Part shown: positions 36,889 to 45,876 of the stretch, piece after piece
Numbering within the stretch: the stretch's first letter is position 1
Layout of the letters: each line of letters opens with the position of its first letter
Assembly (NCBI GenBank): GCA_963839365.1
Contig: CAWIUT010000005.1
Span: 186,001 to 250,000 of the forward strand
From: DASSKA01 sp963839365
GTDB taxonomy: Bacteria; Actinomycetota; Actinomycetes; Propionibacteriales; Nocardioidaceae
Length of the DNA: 64,000 nt
Reading direction: 5' to 3'
The notes under the pieces: model-generated
What the model was told of the DNA's origin: nothing
Databases searched by the model: none
Seen by the model: only the letters and a program-made list of their open reading frames with translations
Program-made: the position numbers and the translations under genes

Positions 36889-37904
36889 GTCGCGGCCCCC
36901 GAGAGCTGATGCGTACGACGCTGCAGCCAGGCCCACCCGGCGAGCAGCACCCCACCGACCGGGATCTCCATGGCGACCAGGAAGACCCGGTAGAGCAGGA
37001 CGCCGGCCACCACCGACGTGGGGTCCAGCCCCGTGGCCACCAGCCAGGCGATGGTGCCGACCTCGGCCACTCCGGCGCCGCCCGGGGTGATCGGCACGAT
37101 CGTGCCGAGCCGCTCGATGGCGGCGGCGACCAGGATCGTGGTCACCGGGACGGTCAGCCCCACCGTGCGCAGGGACAGCCCCAGGAGCAGCACCTGCGCC
37201 GCGACGTACCCGATGCTGCCGGCCAGCAGCACCGGCCAGCGGCGGCGCAGCGCCCCGTCGATGCGCTGGCCCGACGCTCGCAGGCGGTGCTTGACGGCGG
37301 CCACCCGGCCCGGCCGGCCCACACCGGCTCCCGGCGCGGCCGGGCCGGGCGGGGCGGGCGTCCGCACGCTCCACAGGTGCACGGCCAGTGCGCCCAGCAG
37401 GGCGGCACCGCAGACCGCCGAGGACACCCAGAGCACCAGCGGCACCCGCAGGGACAGGGCGAGCAGCGTGGCCGCGGCCACCACCGGAAGCGCAAGCTTC
37501 GCGAGGACGTCGAGGGCGTTGGTGAGCACCGTGAACGCGATGAACGCACCGTTGCTGTGCCCCCAGCGTCGCAGCATCTTCCAGTTCAGGGCGGTGGCGA
37601 CCGCTCCCCCGAGGGGGATGACGTTGGCCACCGCGCTACCGGTGAGGTTCAGCAGCAGCCCGCGGCGGGCGCCCAGCCCGGGCATGGCAGCCGACAGCAC
37701 CAACGAGTAGACGCCGAGCCCGGCCAGCCACACGGCGGCCAGGACCAGCAGCCGCAGCGGGGTCACCCCCTCGATCACGTCCTCCACCGCGGGCGGCTTC
37801 ACCCCGGCGACGCCCTGGGTCGCCACCCACAAGCCGCCGACGATGACGGTGACGACGAACAGGCCGCGGACGACGAGCGACCGCGCGGACAACGTCGCTG
37901 ACAT
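36885..37904 (-). CDS. UPF0104/AglD-type flippase-like membrane protein
   Basis: 339 residues with about eight membrane helices and the lysylphosphatidylglycerol synthase transmembrane-region fold (NVIPLGGAVATALNWKMLRRWG, IERLGTIVPITPGGAGVAEVG). No lysyl-transferase domain is present. Proteins of this type often sit beside glycosyltransferases and are thought to move or present lipid-linked sugars. First gene of the operon with GT4 and PIG-L, divergent from the PLD-type synthase. Confidence 0.83.
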   Translation of the reverse strand: MSATLSARSLVVRGLFVVTVIVGGLWVATQGVAGVKPPAVEDVIEGVTPLRLLVLAAVWLAGLGVYSLVLSAAMPGLGARRGLLLNLTGSAVANVIPLGGAVATALNWKMLRRWGHSNGAFIAFTVLTNALDVLAKLALPVVAAATLLALSLRVPLVLWVSSAVCGAALLGALAVHLWSVRTPAPPGPAAPGAGVGRPGRVAAVKHRLRASGQRIDGALRRRWPVLLAGSIGYVAAQVLLLGLSLRTVGLTVPVTTILVAAAIERLGTIVPITPGGAGVAEVGTIAWLVATGLDPTSVVAGVLLYRVFLVAMEIPVGGVLLAGWAWLQRRTHQLSGAAT

Positions 37905-38049
37905 GGGGGCTTCCTGGCTCGACTCTGCGAGGTCACGGACCCCACAATCTGGCTGATTTCCAGCCTAGAGCTCGAAACAGCCGGGTCTGGCAAGGAACGC
38001 TGAGAGCGGGGTAAGAAGTTCGCGGCGCCGGTGCTGGCAAGATTGGGCC

Positions 38050-39327
38050 GTGACCCGTCGCCCCCAATGCCGTCGAGCGCGGCTGCGGCTGCCCGGCAAC
38101 CTCTCGCTGGGATCCGTCGTCCGGCGCCTGCTGCTGTCGGCCTTCGGGTTCCAGGTACTGATGGCGCTCACCCTGACCCTGGTGGACTCCTACCGGCGGC
38201 GCGGTCGGAAGCCGAGCCCGTTCCCCACCACGCCGCCGCGTGCCGTGCAGATCGGCGAGGGCTCGGTCACGACGTACACCTTCGGCAAGGATCTCTACCA
38301 CGACATGCTGGCCGCGATCGAGTCGGCCGAACGGCAGATCCTGTTCGAGACCTACATCTGGAAGGGCAACGCGGTCGGCGAGCAGTTCAAGCAGGCCCTG
38401 GTCGACGCCGCCGAGCGCGGCGTCGAGGTGTACGCGATCTACGACAGCTTCGCCAACCTCGTGGTCCGCCCGGCGTTCAAGCGCTTCCCGCCGCGGCTGC
38501 GGGTGCTGAAGTACCCGGTCTACAACGCCGGCTGGCGGCTCGTCGACCTGCGCCGCTACGGCCGAGACCACCGCAAGATCCTGGTCGTCGACGACCGGAT
38601 CGGGTTCGTCGGCGGCTACAACGTGGGCAGTGCCTACGCCACCGAGTGGCGGGACACGCACGTGGCGATCACCGGCCCCGGTGTGCACGACCTGAAGCGC
38701 AGCTTCGCGGACATGTGGAACCTGAACCGGCACCGCCACGGCGGACGGCCGCTCCTGCTGGAGACCGCCTCCGACTGGGAGTCCCGGATCCGGATCCACC
38801 GCAACATCCCGCGCCTTTGGATGTTCCCGATCCGGTCGATGTACCTCGAGGCGATCAACCGGGCCTCGCAGCACATCTGGATGACGCACGCCTACTTCAT
38901 CCCCGACCCCGACTTCGTGGAGGCGCTGAAGGTGGCCGCCCTGCGCGGCGTGGACGTGCGGCTGCTGCTGCCGGCCCGGTCGAACCACGTGCTGGCTGAC
39001 TGGTTGTCACGTGGCTACTACAGCGAGCTGCTCCACGCCGGCGTGCGGATCTTCCGGTTCCATGGCGCCATGGTGCACGCCAAGACGGCCACGATCGACG
39101 GGCGCTGGTCGACGGTGGGCACCGCGAACCTGGACCGGGCGTCGATGACCGGTAACTACGAGATCAACGTCGAGTTCATCGACAGTGACCAGGCCGCCGA
39201 GATGGAGCGGATCTTCAGGACGGACCTCTCCAGCGCCTCGGAGCTCACCGCACGGGAGTGGTCCGACCGCGGCCTGCACCGCAAGTTCACCGAGCTCGTC
39301 CTGGCTCCGCTGCGGCCGCTGCTGTAG
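38050..39327 (+). CDS. Phospholipase D superfamily, cardiolipin synthase-like
   Basis: 425 residues. One membrane helix near the N-terminus (about 27-47) and two HKD motifs: RDHRKILVVDDRIGFVGGYN in the first half and MVHAKTATIDGRWSTVGTANLD in the second, each with the HxKx4D catalytic set. The likely reaction joins two phosphatidylglycerols (or PG with another lipid) into cardiolipin. GTG start at 38050. Confidence 0.9.
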   Translation: MTRRPQCRRARLRLPGNLSLGSVVRRLLLSAFGFQVLMALTLTLVDSYRRRGRKPSPFPTTPPRAVQIGEGSVTTYTFGKDLYHDMLAAIESAERQILFETYIWKGNAVGEQFKQALVDAAERGVEVYAIYDSFANLVVRPAFKRFPPRLRVLKYPVYNAGWRLVDLRRYGRDHRKILVVDDRIGFVGGYNVGSAYATEWRDTHVAITGPGVHDLKRSFADMWNLNRHRHGGRPLLLETASDWESRIRIHRNIPRLWMFPIRSMYLEAINRASQHIWMTHAYFIPDPDFVEALKVAALRGVDVRLLLPARSNHVLADWLSRGYYSELLHAGVRIFRFHGAMVHAKTATIDGRWSTVGTANLDRASMTGNYEINVEFIDSDQAAEMERIFRTDLSSASELTAREWSDRGLHRKFTELVLAPLRPLL

Positions 39328-39328
39328 G

Positions 39329-39351
39329 TACCGCCGTACGTCCCGGCGGTA
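39329..39351. terminator. Hairpin between the PLD and LuxR genes
   Basis: Perfect inverted repeat TACCGCC/GGCGGTA with a 9-nt loop just after the PLD stop codon and 19 bases before the LuxR start. It may end the PLD transcript or serve as an operator for the regulator; no T-tract follows. Confidence 0.4.
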
Positions 39352-39369
39352 TCGTGACGGGCGGAGGCC

Positions 39370-40992
39370 GTGATGGCAGGGGCGCTGGACCGCGGCCGGG
39401 AGTGCTTCCGGCGGCACGAGTGGGGGGAGAGCTACCGTGTGCTCGCGGCAGCGGACTCCGAGACCCCGCTGCACGGCCGTGATCTCGAGCTGCTGGCCAC
39501 CGCCGCGTTCCTGTCCGGCCACGACGCGAGCAGCGACGACGCGTGGGCCCGCGCCCATCGATTCCACCTCGACCAGGGCATGCCGTTGCGAGCGGCCCGA
39601 TGCGCCTTCTGGCTGGCCTTCGGCCTGACCAACCGCGGCGAGATGGCCCGCGCCGGTGGCTGGCTCCGCCGTGCTGGGCAGCTGGTGGAGCAGGACGGCT
39701 CGGGCTGCGTCGAGCGCGGCTACCTGATCGTCCCCCGCGCGCTGATGGACGTGCGCTCGGGCAACGCAGACGCCGCCTACGAGACCGCCTGTGAGGCGAT
39801 TCGCATCGCGGACGAGCACCGCGACCCGGACCTGGGTACGTTGGCCCGCCTGGTCGCCGGGCAGGCCAGGTTCCTGCTCGGCGACGCGACTCCCGGGTTC
39901 GCGCTGCACGACGAGGCGATGGTGGCCGTCACCACCGGCGAGGCCAGCCCGGCCGTCGCCGGGCTCGCGTACTGCTCGGTGATCGCCGCCTGCCACGAGA
40001 TGCTCGACGTCCGGCGCGCCCGGGAGTGGACGGCTGCCTTGACGCAATGGTGCGCGGCCCAGCCCGACCTGGTTCCCTACCGCGGGTCGTGCCTGGTGCA
40101 CCGATCGCAGATCATGCAGCTCGACGGGTCCTGGCCCGAGGCGCTCGCCGAGGCTCACCGTGCCTGCGACCGGCTCGCGGGACAGTTCGCGGCCGGCCCC
40201 GCCTTCTACCAGATCGGGGAGCTGCACCGGCTGCGCGGCGAGTTCGACCGCGCCGAGGAGGCCTACCGCCAGGCCAACCAGTGGGGCCACGAGCCCGAGC
40301 CGGGACTGGTGCTGCTCCGGCTCGCCCGGGGCCAGCTCGCTCCGGCGGTGGCGGCGGTCCGCCGGCTGCTGGCGGAGTCGCTGCCCGGCCCGGGGCGGGC
40401 TGAGGTGCTGGCCGCCGCCGTCGAGGTGCTGCTCGAGGTCGACGAGGTGGCGGAGGCGCGCACGGCGGCCGACGAGCTCACCGCGCTCGCCGGTGCCGCT
40501 GACGTTCAGCTGCTGGACGCGCTCGCCGCCCAGGCGGGTGGGACCGTCCGGCTGGCGGAGGGAGTCCCCGGCGACGCCCTGACCTCGTTGCGGGAGTCGT
40601 GGCGTAGCTGGCGGGACCTGGAGACGCCCTACCACGCCGCCCGGGTGCGGCTGCAGATCGGCTGCGCCCTCCGCGCGCTCGGCGACGAGGACGCGGCCCA
40701 GATGGAGTTCGACGCCGCCCGCACGGTGTTCGAACGGCTGGGCGCGACCCCGGACGCCGGCCGCGCCGTACATCTTGCCGCCGGGCTGGTGCCGAAGGGC
40801 GGCGTCCTGACCGGTCGCGAGGTCGAGGTGCTGCGTCTGGTCGCCGCCGGCAAGACCAACCGCGAGACGGCCCGTGAGCTGTGCCTGAGCGAGAAGACCG
40901 TCGCCCGCCACCTCAGCAACATCTACAGCAAGCTCAACCTGCCGTCCCGCTCCGCCGCCACGGCGTACGCGTACGACCACGGCCTGGTCTGA
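39370..40992 (+). CDS. LuxR-family regulator with TPR-like sensor region
   Basis: 540 residues. A long alpha-helical, tetratricopeptide-like region (about 1-460) is followed by a C-terminal LuxR helix-turn-helix (LTGREVEVLRLVAAGKTNRETARELCLSEKTVARHLSNIYSK). There is no ATPase domain, unlike the LAL regulators it otherwise resembles. GTG 39370 or ATG 39373 is the start. It lies directly upstream of an FAD-dependent oxidoreductase, its most likely target. Confidence 0.9.
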   Translation: MMAGALDRGRECFRRHEWGESYRVLAAADSETPLHGRDLELLATAAFLSGHDASSDDAWARAHRFHLDQGMPLRAARCAFWLAFGLTNRGEMARAGGWLRRAGQLVEQDGSGCVERGYLIVPRALMDVRSGNADAAYETACEAIRIADEHRDPDLGTLARLVAGQARFLLGDATPGFALHDEAMVAVTTGEASPAVAGLAYCSVIAACHEMLDVRRAREWTAALTQWCAAQPDLVPYRGSCLVHRSQIMQLDGSWPEALAEAHRACDRLAGQFAAGPAFYQIGELHRLRGEFDRAEEAYRQANQWGHEPEPGLVLLRLARGQLAPAVAAVRRLLAESLPGPGRAEVLAAAVEVLLEVDEVAEARTAADELTALAGAADVQLLDALAAQAGGTVRLAEGVPGDALTSLRESWRSWRDLETPYHAARVRLQIGCALRALGDEDAAQMEFDAARTVFERLGATPDAGRAVHLAAGLVPKGGVLTGREVEVLRLVAAGKTNRETARELCLSEKTVARHLSNIYSKLNLPSRSAATAYAYDHGLV

Positions 40993-40998
40993 CTGGAC

Positions 40999-41037
40999 CG
41001 AACGACCCACGCCCAGGCCGCGCAGATGGGTAGTTCG
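40999..41037. promoter_or_regulatory. Imperfect inverted repeat upstream of the FAD oxidoreductase
   Basis: CGAACGACCCA at 40999-41009 and TGGGTAGTTCG at 41027-41037 pair with one mismatch, spaced by 17 bases. It lies in the 111-bp gap between the LuxR gene and its neighbour, so it may be the regulator's binding site or a terminator hairpin. Confidence 0.45.
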
Positions 41038-41103
41038 CCCGACGCGTGCCCCGCGTCCCTGCTCCTAGCGTCCTGAGCATCGGCGCAAGCGAAGGGAACG
41101 ACC

Positions 41104-42210
41104 ATGACCATCACCGAGCACCTGGACACCGTGATCATCGGGGCCGGCCAGTGCGGGCTCGCCACGGCCTACCACCTGGGCCGACGAGGCCGCGATGCCG
41201 TGGTCCTGGACGAGAACGCCCGCGTGGGCGACAGCTGGCGGCACCGCTACGACTCGCTGCGGCTGTTCACCCCATCCGAGTACGACGGCCTGCCGGGCAT
41301 GCGCTTCCCGCTTCCCCGGCACACCTGGCCGACCGGCCATCAGATGGCGGACTTCCTGCAGGCCTACGCCGAGGAGATGAACCTCACGGTGCGATCGAGC
41401 ACCAGGGTGGACCGGGTGAGCGCCACCGGCGACGGCTTCCTCGTCGACGCCGGGCCGGACCAGCTGGTGGCCCGGCAGGTCGTGGTCGCCAACGGTGGCC
41501 ACGACCTGCCGCGGGTGCCCGACTTCGCCGGGCGGCTCGACCCCGGCATCCGGCAGATCCACTCCCACCACTACCGGAACCCCGCCCAGCTGCTTCCTGG
41601 TCCGGTGCTGGTGGTCGGGGCCAGCCACTCCGGCGCCGACGTCGCGCTGGAGCTCGCGGCCAACGACCACGAGACCTGGCTGTGCGGCCCGGTCCACGGC
41701 CAGCTGCCGATCACCCTGGAGGGCCGCTCGGGGAGGTTCGCGGGCCCGGTCGCCTGGTTCGCCGCCAACCACCTGCTCACGCTCCGCACCCCGATGGGCC
41801 GTCGGATGCAGCCCCGGGTCAGGCGCGGCGGAGCTCCCCTGATCCGGGTCAAGGCCGAACACCTGGAGGCGGCCGGGGTGCACCGCAACACCTGCCACGT
41901 CACCGGCGTACGGGACGGCCTGCCGGAGCTCGAGGACGGAAGCGTCCTCGAGGTCCGCAACGTCGTGTGGTGCACGGGTTTCCGCCCGGACTTCGGCTTC
42001 CTCGACCTGCCGGTCCTCGGTGCGGACGGCTGGCCGCTCGACGAAGGTGGCGTCGTGCCTGCAGCTCCCGGACTTTACTTCGTGGGGCTGCTGTTCCAGC
42101 GCGGCTTCTACTCGATGCTGGTCGGCGGGGCCGGCCGCGACGCCGACTTCATCGCCGGGCGCATCGCGGCCCGAGGACGGAGCCGCGTCCACGACGGCGT
42201 GCTCGTGTGA
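41104..42210 (+). CDS. FAD-dependent NAD(P)H oxidoreductase, flavin monooxygenase-like
   Basis: 368 residues. FAD Rossmann motif VIIGAGQCGLATAYHLGRRG at residues 9-28; second nucleotide-binding motif VVGASHSGADVALEL near residue 175; late WCTGFRPDFGFLDLP. The pattern is that of CzcO/YUCCA-like flavoprotein monooxygenases. GAAGGGA lies six bases before the ATG. The LuxR-type regulator just upstream probably controls it; the substrate is unknown. Confidence 0.85.
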   Translation: MTITEHLDTVIIGAGQCGLATAYHLGRRGRDAVVLDENARVGDSWRHRYDSLRLFTPSEYDGLPGMRFPLPRHTWPTGHQMADFLQAYAEEMNLTVRSSTRVDRVSATGDGFLVDAGPDQLVARQVVVANGGHDLPRVPDFAGRLDPGIRQIHSHHYRNPAQLLPGPVLVVGASHSGADVALELAANDHETWLCGPVHGQLPITLEGRSGRFAGPVAWFAANHLLTLRTPMGRRMQPRVRRGGAPLIRVKAEHLEAAGVHRNTCHVTGVRDGLPELEDGSVLEVRNVVWCTGFRPDFGFLDLPVLGADGWPLDEGGVVPAAPGLYFVGLLFQRGFYSMLVGGAGRDADFIAGRIAARGRSRVHDGVLV

Positions 42211-42214
42211 CGGG

Positions 42215-43870
42215 TCAGCCGTCAGCCTGGTGCACGTCCAGCTGCCCCTCGCCGTACCTGCGACGGAGCACCTTCTTGTCGAACTTGCCGACAGAGGTGC
42301 GGGGCACGGCCTCGATGAACGTCCAGGCGTCGGGGAGCTGCCACCCGGCGAACCGGCCGCCGAGGTAGTCCCGCAGCTGCGCGGGCGTCACCGAAGCACC
42401 TTCGCGGAGAACGACGGACGCCAGCGGCCGTTCCTGCCACTTCTCGTCGGGGATCCCGACGACCGCGGCCTCCACCACGTCGGGGTGGCCCATCAGCGCG
42501 TTCTCCAGGTCCACGGACGAGATCCACTCGCCACCGGACTTGATCACGTCCTTGGCCCGGTCGGTGAGCGTGATGTAGCCGAGCTCGTCCAGAGTGCCGA
42601 CGTCGCCGGTGCGCAACCACCCGTCGTGGAACTTCTCCGATGCCTCGGCGTCGTCTGCGCTGTAGTAGCTGCCGGTCACCCAGGGGCCACGCACCTCGAG
42701 CTCGCCGACCGCCGTGCCGTCGTGGGGCAGCGGCTGCCCGTCGTCGCCGACGATGCGGCCCTGCACTCCGGCGAGCAGCCGGCCGGCCGTGCCGCGGTAG
42801 CGCCACATCGCGTCGCCGTGCACGCCTGCTGGGGGACGGGCCGTGGACGCGACGGGGGAGGTCTCGGTCATCCCCCAGGCCTGGATCACCTCGATCCCGT
42901 GCCGCTCCCCCAGCGCCTGCTGCAGGGCCACCGGCACCGCGGAGCCGCCGCACAGCACCAGCCGCAGGTGCTCGGCCAGGTCGATGTCCGAGTGCTGGTC
43001 GAGGTAGCCGAGCACGTCGTTCCAGACCGTGGGCACCGCGCCCGACACGGTAGGCCGGGTCTCCCGCATGAACCGCACCAGCGGCTCGGCCTGCAGCCAG
43101 CGGTCCGGCATGAGCAGCGACGCGCCGGCCATCAGCGCCGCGTAGGGAAGCCCCCAGGCGTTGGCGTGGAACATCGGCACGATCGGGAGCACCCGGTCGG
43201 CGGCGGTCAGCCCCGCGTTGCTGCCCATGCACACCGCCATCGAGTGCAGGTAGGCGGACCGGTGGCTGTACACCACACCCTTGGGGTGCCCGGTCGTGCC
43301 GCTCGTGTAGCACATCGCGGCAGCCGACCGCTCGTCCACGTCCGGCCAGTCGAAGATGTCCGGCTGGCCGGCGAGCAGGTCCTCGTAGAGCGTGACCTCC
43401 TTGCCGCACGCACGCAGGGTGTCCAGGTCGGCGGCGGCCGCGTCCGGGCCGGCCACCAGCACGTGCTTCACCGTGGAGAAGGTGGCCAGCTGCTTGGCGA
43501 GCAGGCCGACCAGGGAGTCGTCGACGATCAGCACCTGGTCCTCGGCGTGGTCGGCGATGTAGGTCAGCTGCTCGGGGAACAGCCGGATGTTGAGGGTGTG
43601 CAGCACGGCACCCATCGACGGGACGGCGCAGTAGGCCTCGAGGTGCTCGGCGTTGTTCCAGCAGAACGTGCCCACCCGCTGGTCGCCGGTGATGCCCAGC
43701 TCGCGCAGCCCGTGGGCCAGCCGGGCCGCGCGACGGCCAAGGGTGGCGTACGACACGGACCGTGAGCCGTTCGCGGTGGCGGTGATCACCTCGGAGTCCT
43801 GGTGCACGGTGGTGCCGTGCCGGAGGACGGTTCCGATGCTGAGCGGGAAGTCCTGCATGGTGCTGCGCAT
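42215..43870 (-). CDS. Long-chain fatty acid-CoA ligase (AMP-forming)
   Basis: 551-residue acyl-adenylating enzyme. ATP motif YTSGTTGHPKGVVYSHRS near residue 185, AWGMTETSPV near residue 330, GWLRTGDVGTLDELGYI near residue 420, and the C-terminal catalytic Lys in VPRTSVGKFDKK. It activates a medium/long-chain or related carboxylic acid. ATG at 43870 is six bases after GGAGG; a second in-frame ATG follows four codons later. Its 3' end is four bases from the FAD oxidoreductase stop. Confidence 0.9.
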   Translation of the reverse strand: MRSTMQDFPLSIGTVLRHGTTVHQDSEVITATANGSRSVSYATLGRRAARLAHGLRELGITGDQRVGTFCWNNAEHLEAYCAVPSMGAVLHTLNIRLFPEQLTYIADHAEDQVLIVDDSLVGLLAKQLATFSTVKHVLVAGPDAAAADLDTLRACGKEVTLYEDLLAGQPDIFDWPDVDERSAAAMCYTSGTTGHPKGVVYSHRSAYLHSMAVCMGSNAGLTAADRVLPIVPMFHANAWGLPYAALMAGASLLMPDRWLQAEPLVRFMRETRPTVSGAVPTVWNDVLGYLDQHSDIDLAEHLRLVLCGGSAVPVALQQALGERHGIEVIQAWGMTETSPVASTARPPAGVHGDAMWRYRGTAGRLLAGVQGRIVGDDGQPLPHDGTAVGELEVRGPWVTGSYYSADDAEASEKFHDGWLRTGDVGTLDELGYITLTDRAKDVIKSGGEWISSVDLENALMGHPDVVEAAVVGIPDEKWQERPLASVVLREGASVTPAQLRDYLGGRFAGWQLPDAWTFIEAVPRTSVGKFDKKVLRRRYGEGQLDVHQADG

Positions 43871-44286
43871 GGAGTGCCTCCGGCCATGCCTTGTCGATGG
43901 GTCGCTCCGATACTGCCGCGCCGACGAGCAGCCGTCCAGACCAGCGACGCAGCCCCGTTTACGCGCCGCCACGACGGTTAGTCTCTGGGCTGCAACGAGA
44001 CGAGCACGCCTGCGCCTCGTGCCTGCCTCCGCCGAGGAGGCCCTTCCGCGAACCAACGCTGCGCGCGCCCGCGACCGTACGGTCGGACAGCCGGGCCGCG
44101 CGGCGAGCAGCCACCCCCGGCCCTTGACGAGCCGCGCCTGCGAGCATTGAGGAGAGACGTATCTCTGCGCCCGAACTCGACCGACCCCTGAACTCCTCTC
44201 CGCCCGGACCACCACACGAAGCACCACCCGAGGACGGGTGGGTCGACCAGACCCGGGACGCGACCCGGTCGAGCTCCCCGTCCCTG
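43871..44286. other. 416-bp divergent intergenic region
   Basis: Lies between the acyl-CoA ligase (-) and the GT2 synthase (+) and should hold both promoters. I saw no clear gene or strong palindrome. From about 44128 the GT2 frame is open and reads like a proline-rich cytoplasmic N-terminus, with GAGGAG at 44149-44154, but has no ATG, GTG or TTG before 44287. Confidence 0.6.
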
Positions 44287-45876
44287 ATGATGCTGGTCCT
44301 GATCGCCACCATCGGCGTGCTCGCCTACGCCAGCTTCCTGCTCCGACCCAGCAACCACGGCAACCTGGTCCCGTTCGTGCTGGTCATCACGGCGGAGACG
44401 TGGCTGATCGCACAGGCGCTGCTTGCGCTGTGGACCATCCTGTCCAGCGGCTACGACGCCCGCGACTTCAGCTACCACCAGGCCGCTCGCAACCTGTTCG
44501 GGCCCGCCGCGGGCCGCACCGTCGGCGACCGGGCACACCGGCAGATGCACCTGCACGGGCAACCGACGACGATCGACGTGTTCATCACCACGTACGGCGA
44601 GGACATCGAGGTCATCCGACGCACTGTCAGCGCCGCCCTCGCCATGCACGGCCGGCACCGGACCTACGTCCTGGACGACGGGAGGTCCGACGCCGTCCGT
44701 GACCTGGCCCGGGAGCTCGGCGCCGAGTACGTGCGCCGGGAGAACAACGCGGGCGCGAAGGCCGGCAACCTCAACCACGCCCTCTCGCTCACAGACGGCG
44801 AGTTCTTCGTGGTTCTCGACGCCGACTTCGCCCCCAAGCCCGAGTTCCTCGAAGTGACCATGCCGTACTTCGCCACCGACAAGGTCGCCTTCGTGCAGTC
44901 GCCTCAGACCTACGGGAACCTGCACACCCTGCTCTCCCGTGGGTCCGGCTACATGCAGTCGGTGTTCTACGCGCTCATCCAGTCGGGCAAGAACCGGTTC
45001 AATGCCGCGTTCTGCGTCGGCACCAACGTGGTCTTCCGCCGCAACGCCGTGGCGGACATCGGCGGCATCTACCAGAAGTCGAAGTCGGAGGACGTCTGGA
45101 CCTCGATCCTGCTGCACGAGCGTGGCTGGCGGTCGATCTACACCGGCCGTGTGCTGGCTGTCGGCGACACCACCGAGACGGTGGAGGCCTACACCAAGCA
45201 GCAGCTGCGCTGGGCCACCGGCGCCTTCGAGATCTTCTTCCGGCACAACCCGCTGAGTCGCCGGCGCAACCTCACGACCGACCAGCGGATCCAGTACTTC
45301 GCGACGTGCACCTTCTACCTGAACGGGATCGCACCGGCGCTGCTGCTGCTCGTTCCGCCGCTGCAGATCTACTTCAACCTCACGCCGGTCAACCTGGGTG
45401 TGCCGACCGCCACCTGGCTGCTCTACTACGCCGGCTTCTACTTCATGCAGGTGATCGTGGCGCTGTACACGATGGGCTCGTTCCGCTGGGAGACACTGAT
45501 GCTCTCCAGCGTGTCCTTCCCGATCTACCTGCACGCGATGTGGAACGCACTGTGGCGACGTGAGCGCACGTGGCACGCCACCGGTCGTGTGGGAGGAAGG
45601 GCCTCGCCGTTCAACTACACGTTCGCCCAGGCGATGGTCTTCCTGTTCCTGCTGCTCACCTCGGCGGTCGGCGTCTGGAAGGCCCACGTGACCGGGTCGT
45701 TCACCCTGGCCCTGGTCTGGAACTCGCTCAACACGCTGGTCCTCGGTGTCTTCCTGGTCGTCGCCTACCGAGAGGCACACGCACTGCGGCGAGAGCGCCG
45801 CAGACAACGTCGCAGCCGCCGCCACGCCCGCCGCAACCCCGACACCGACCTCCGTCCGCTCGAAGGAGCCCGATGA
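44287..45876 (+). CDS. GT2 processive polysaccharide synthase (cellulose/curdlan synthase-like)
   Basis: 529 residues. Two N-terminal membrane helices (about 3-20, 29-52), a cytoplasmic GT2 domain and about four to five C-terminal helices. The processive synthase residues are visible: D in YVLDDGRSD (130-131), DAD (178-180), the SED acid pair (268-269) and QQLRW (305-309). There is no PilZ domain after the last helices, so cyclic-di-GMP control as in BcsA is not supported. It overlaps the HlyD-type gene as ATGA, and GH81 follows, so a beta-1,3-glucan product is inferred. ATG 44287 or 44290 is the first canonical start; the frame is open further upstream. Confidence 0.9.
   Translation: MMLVLIATIGVLAYASFLLRPSNHGNLVPFVLVITAETWLIAQALLALWTILSSGYDARDFSYHQAARNLFGPAAGRTVGDRAHRQMHLHGQPTTIDVFITTYGEDIEVIRRTVSAALAMHGRHRTYVLDDGRSDAVRDLARELGAEYVRRENNAGAKAGNLNHALSLTDGEFFVVLDADFAPKPEFLEVTMPYFATDKVAFVQSPQTYGNLHTLLSRGSGYMQSVFYALIQSGKNRFNAAFCVGTNVVFRRNAVADIGGIYQKSKSEDVWTSILLHERGWRSIYTGRVLAVGDTTETVEAYTKQQLRWATGAFEIFFRHNPLSRRRNLTTDQRIQYFATCTFYLNGIAPALLLLVPPLQIYFNLTPVNLGVPTATWLLYYAGFYFMQVIVALYTMGSFRWETLMLSSVSFPIYLHAMWNALWRRERTWHATGRVGGRASPFNYTFAQAMVFLFLLLTSAVGVWKAHVTGSFTLALVWNSLNTLVLGVFLVVAYREAHALRRERRRQRRSRRHARRNPDTDLRPLEGAR

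Noticed and set aside
43978..45825. 615-codon - strand frame
   Set aside because: Antisense of the GT2 synthase, which has full catalytic motifs.
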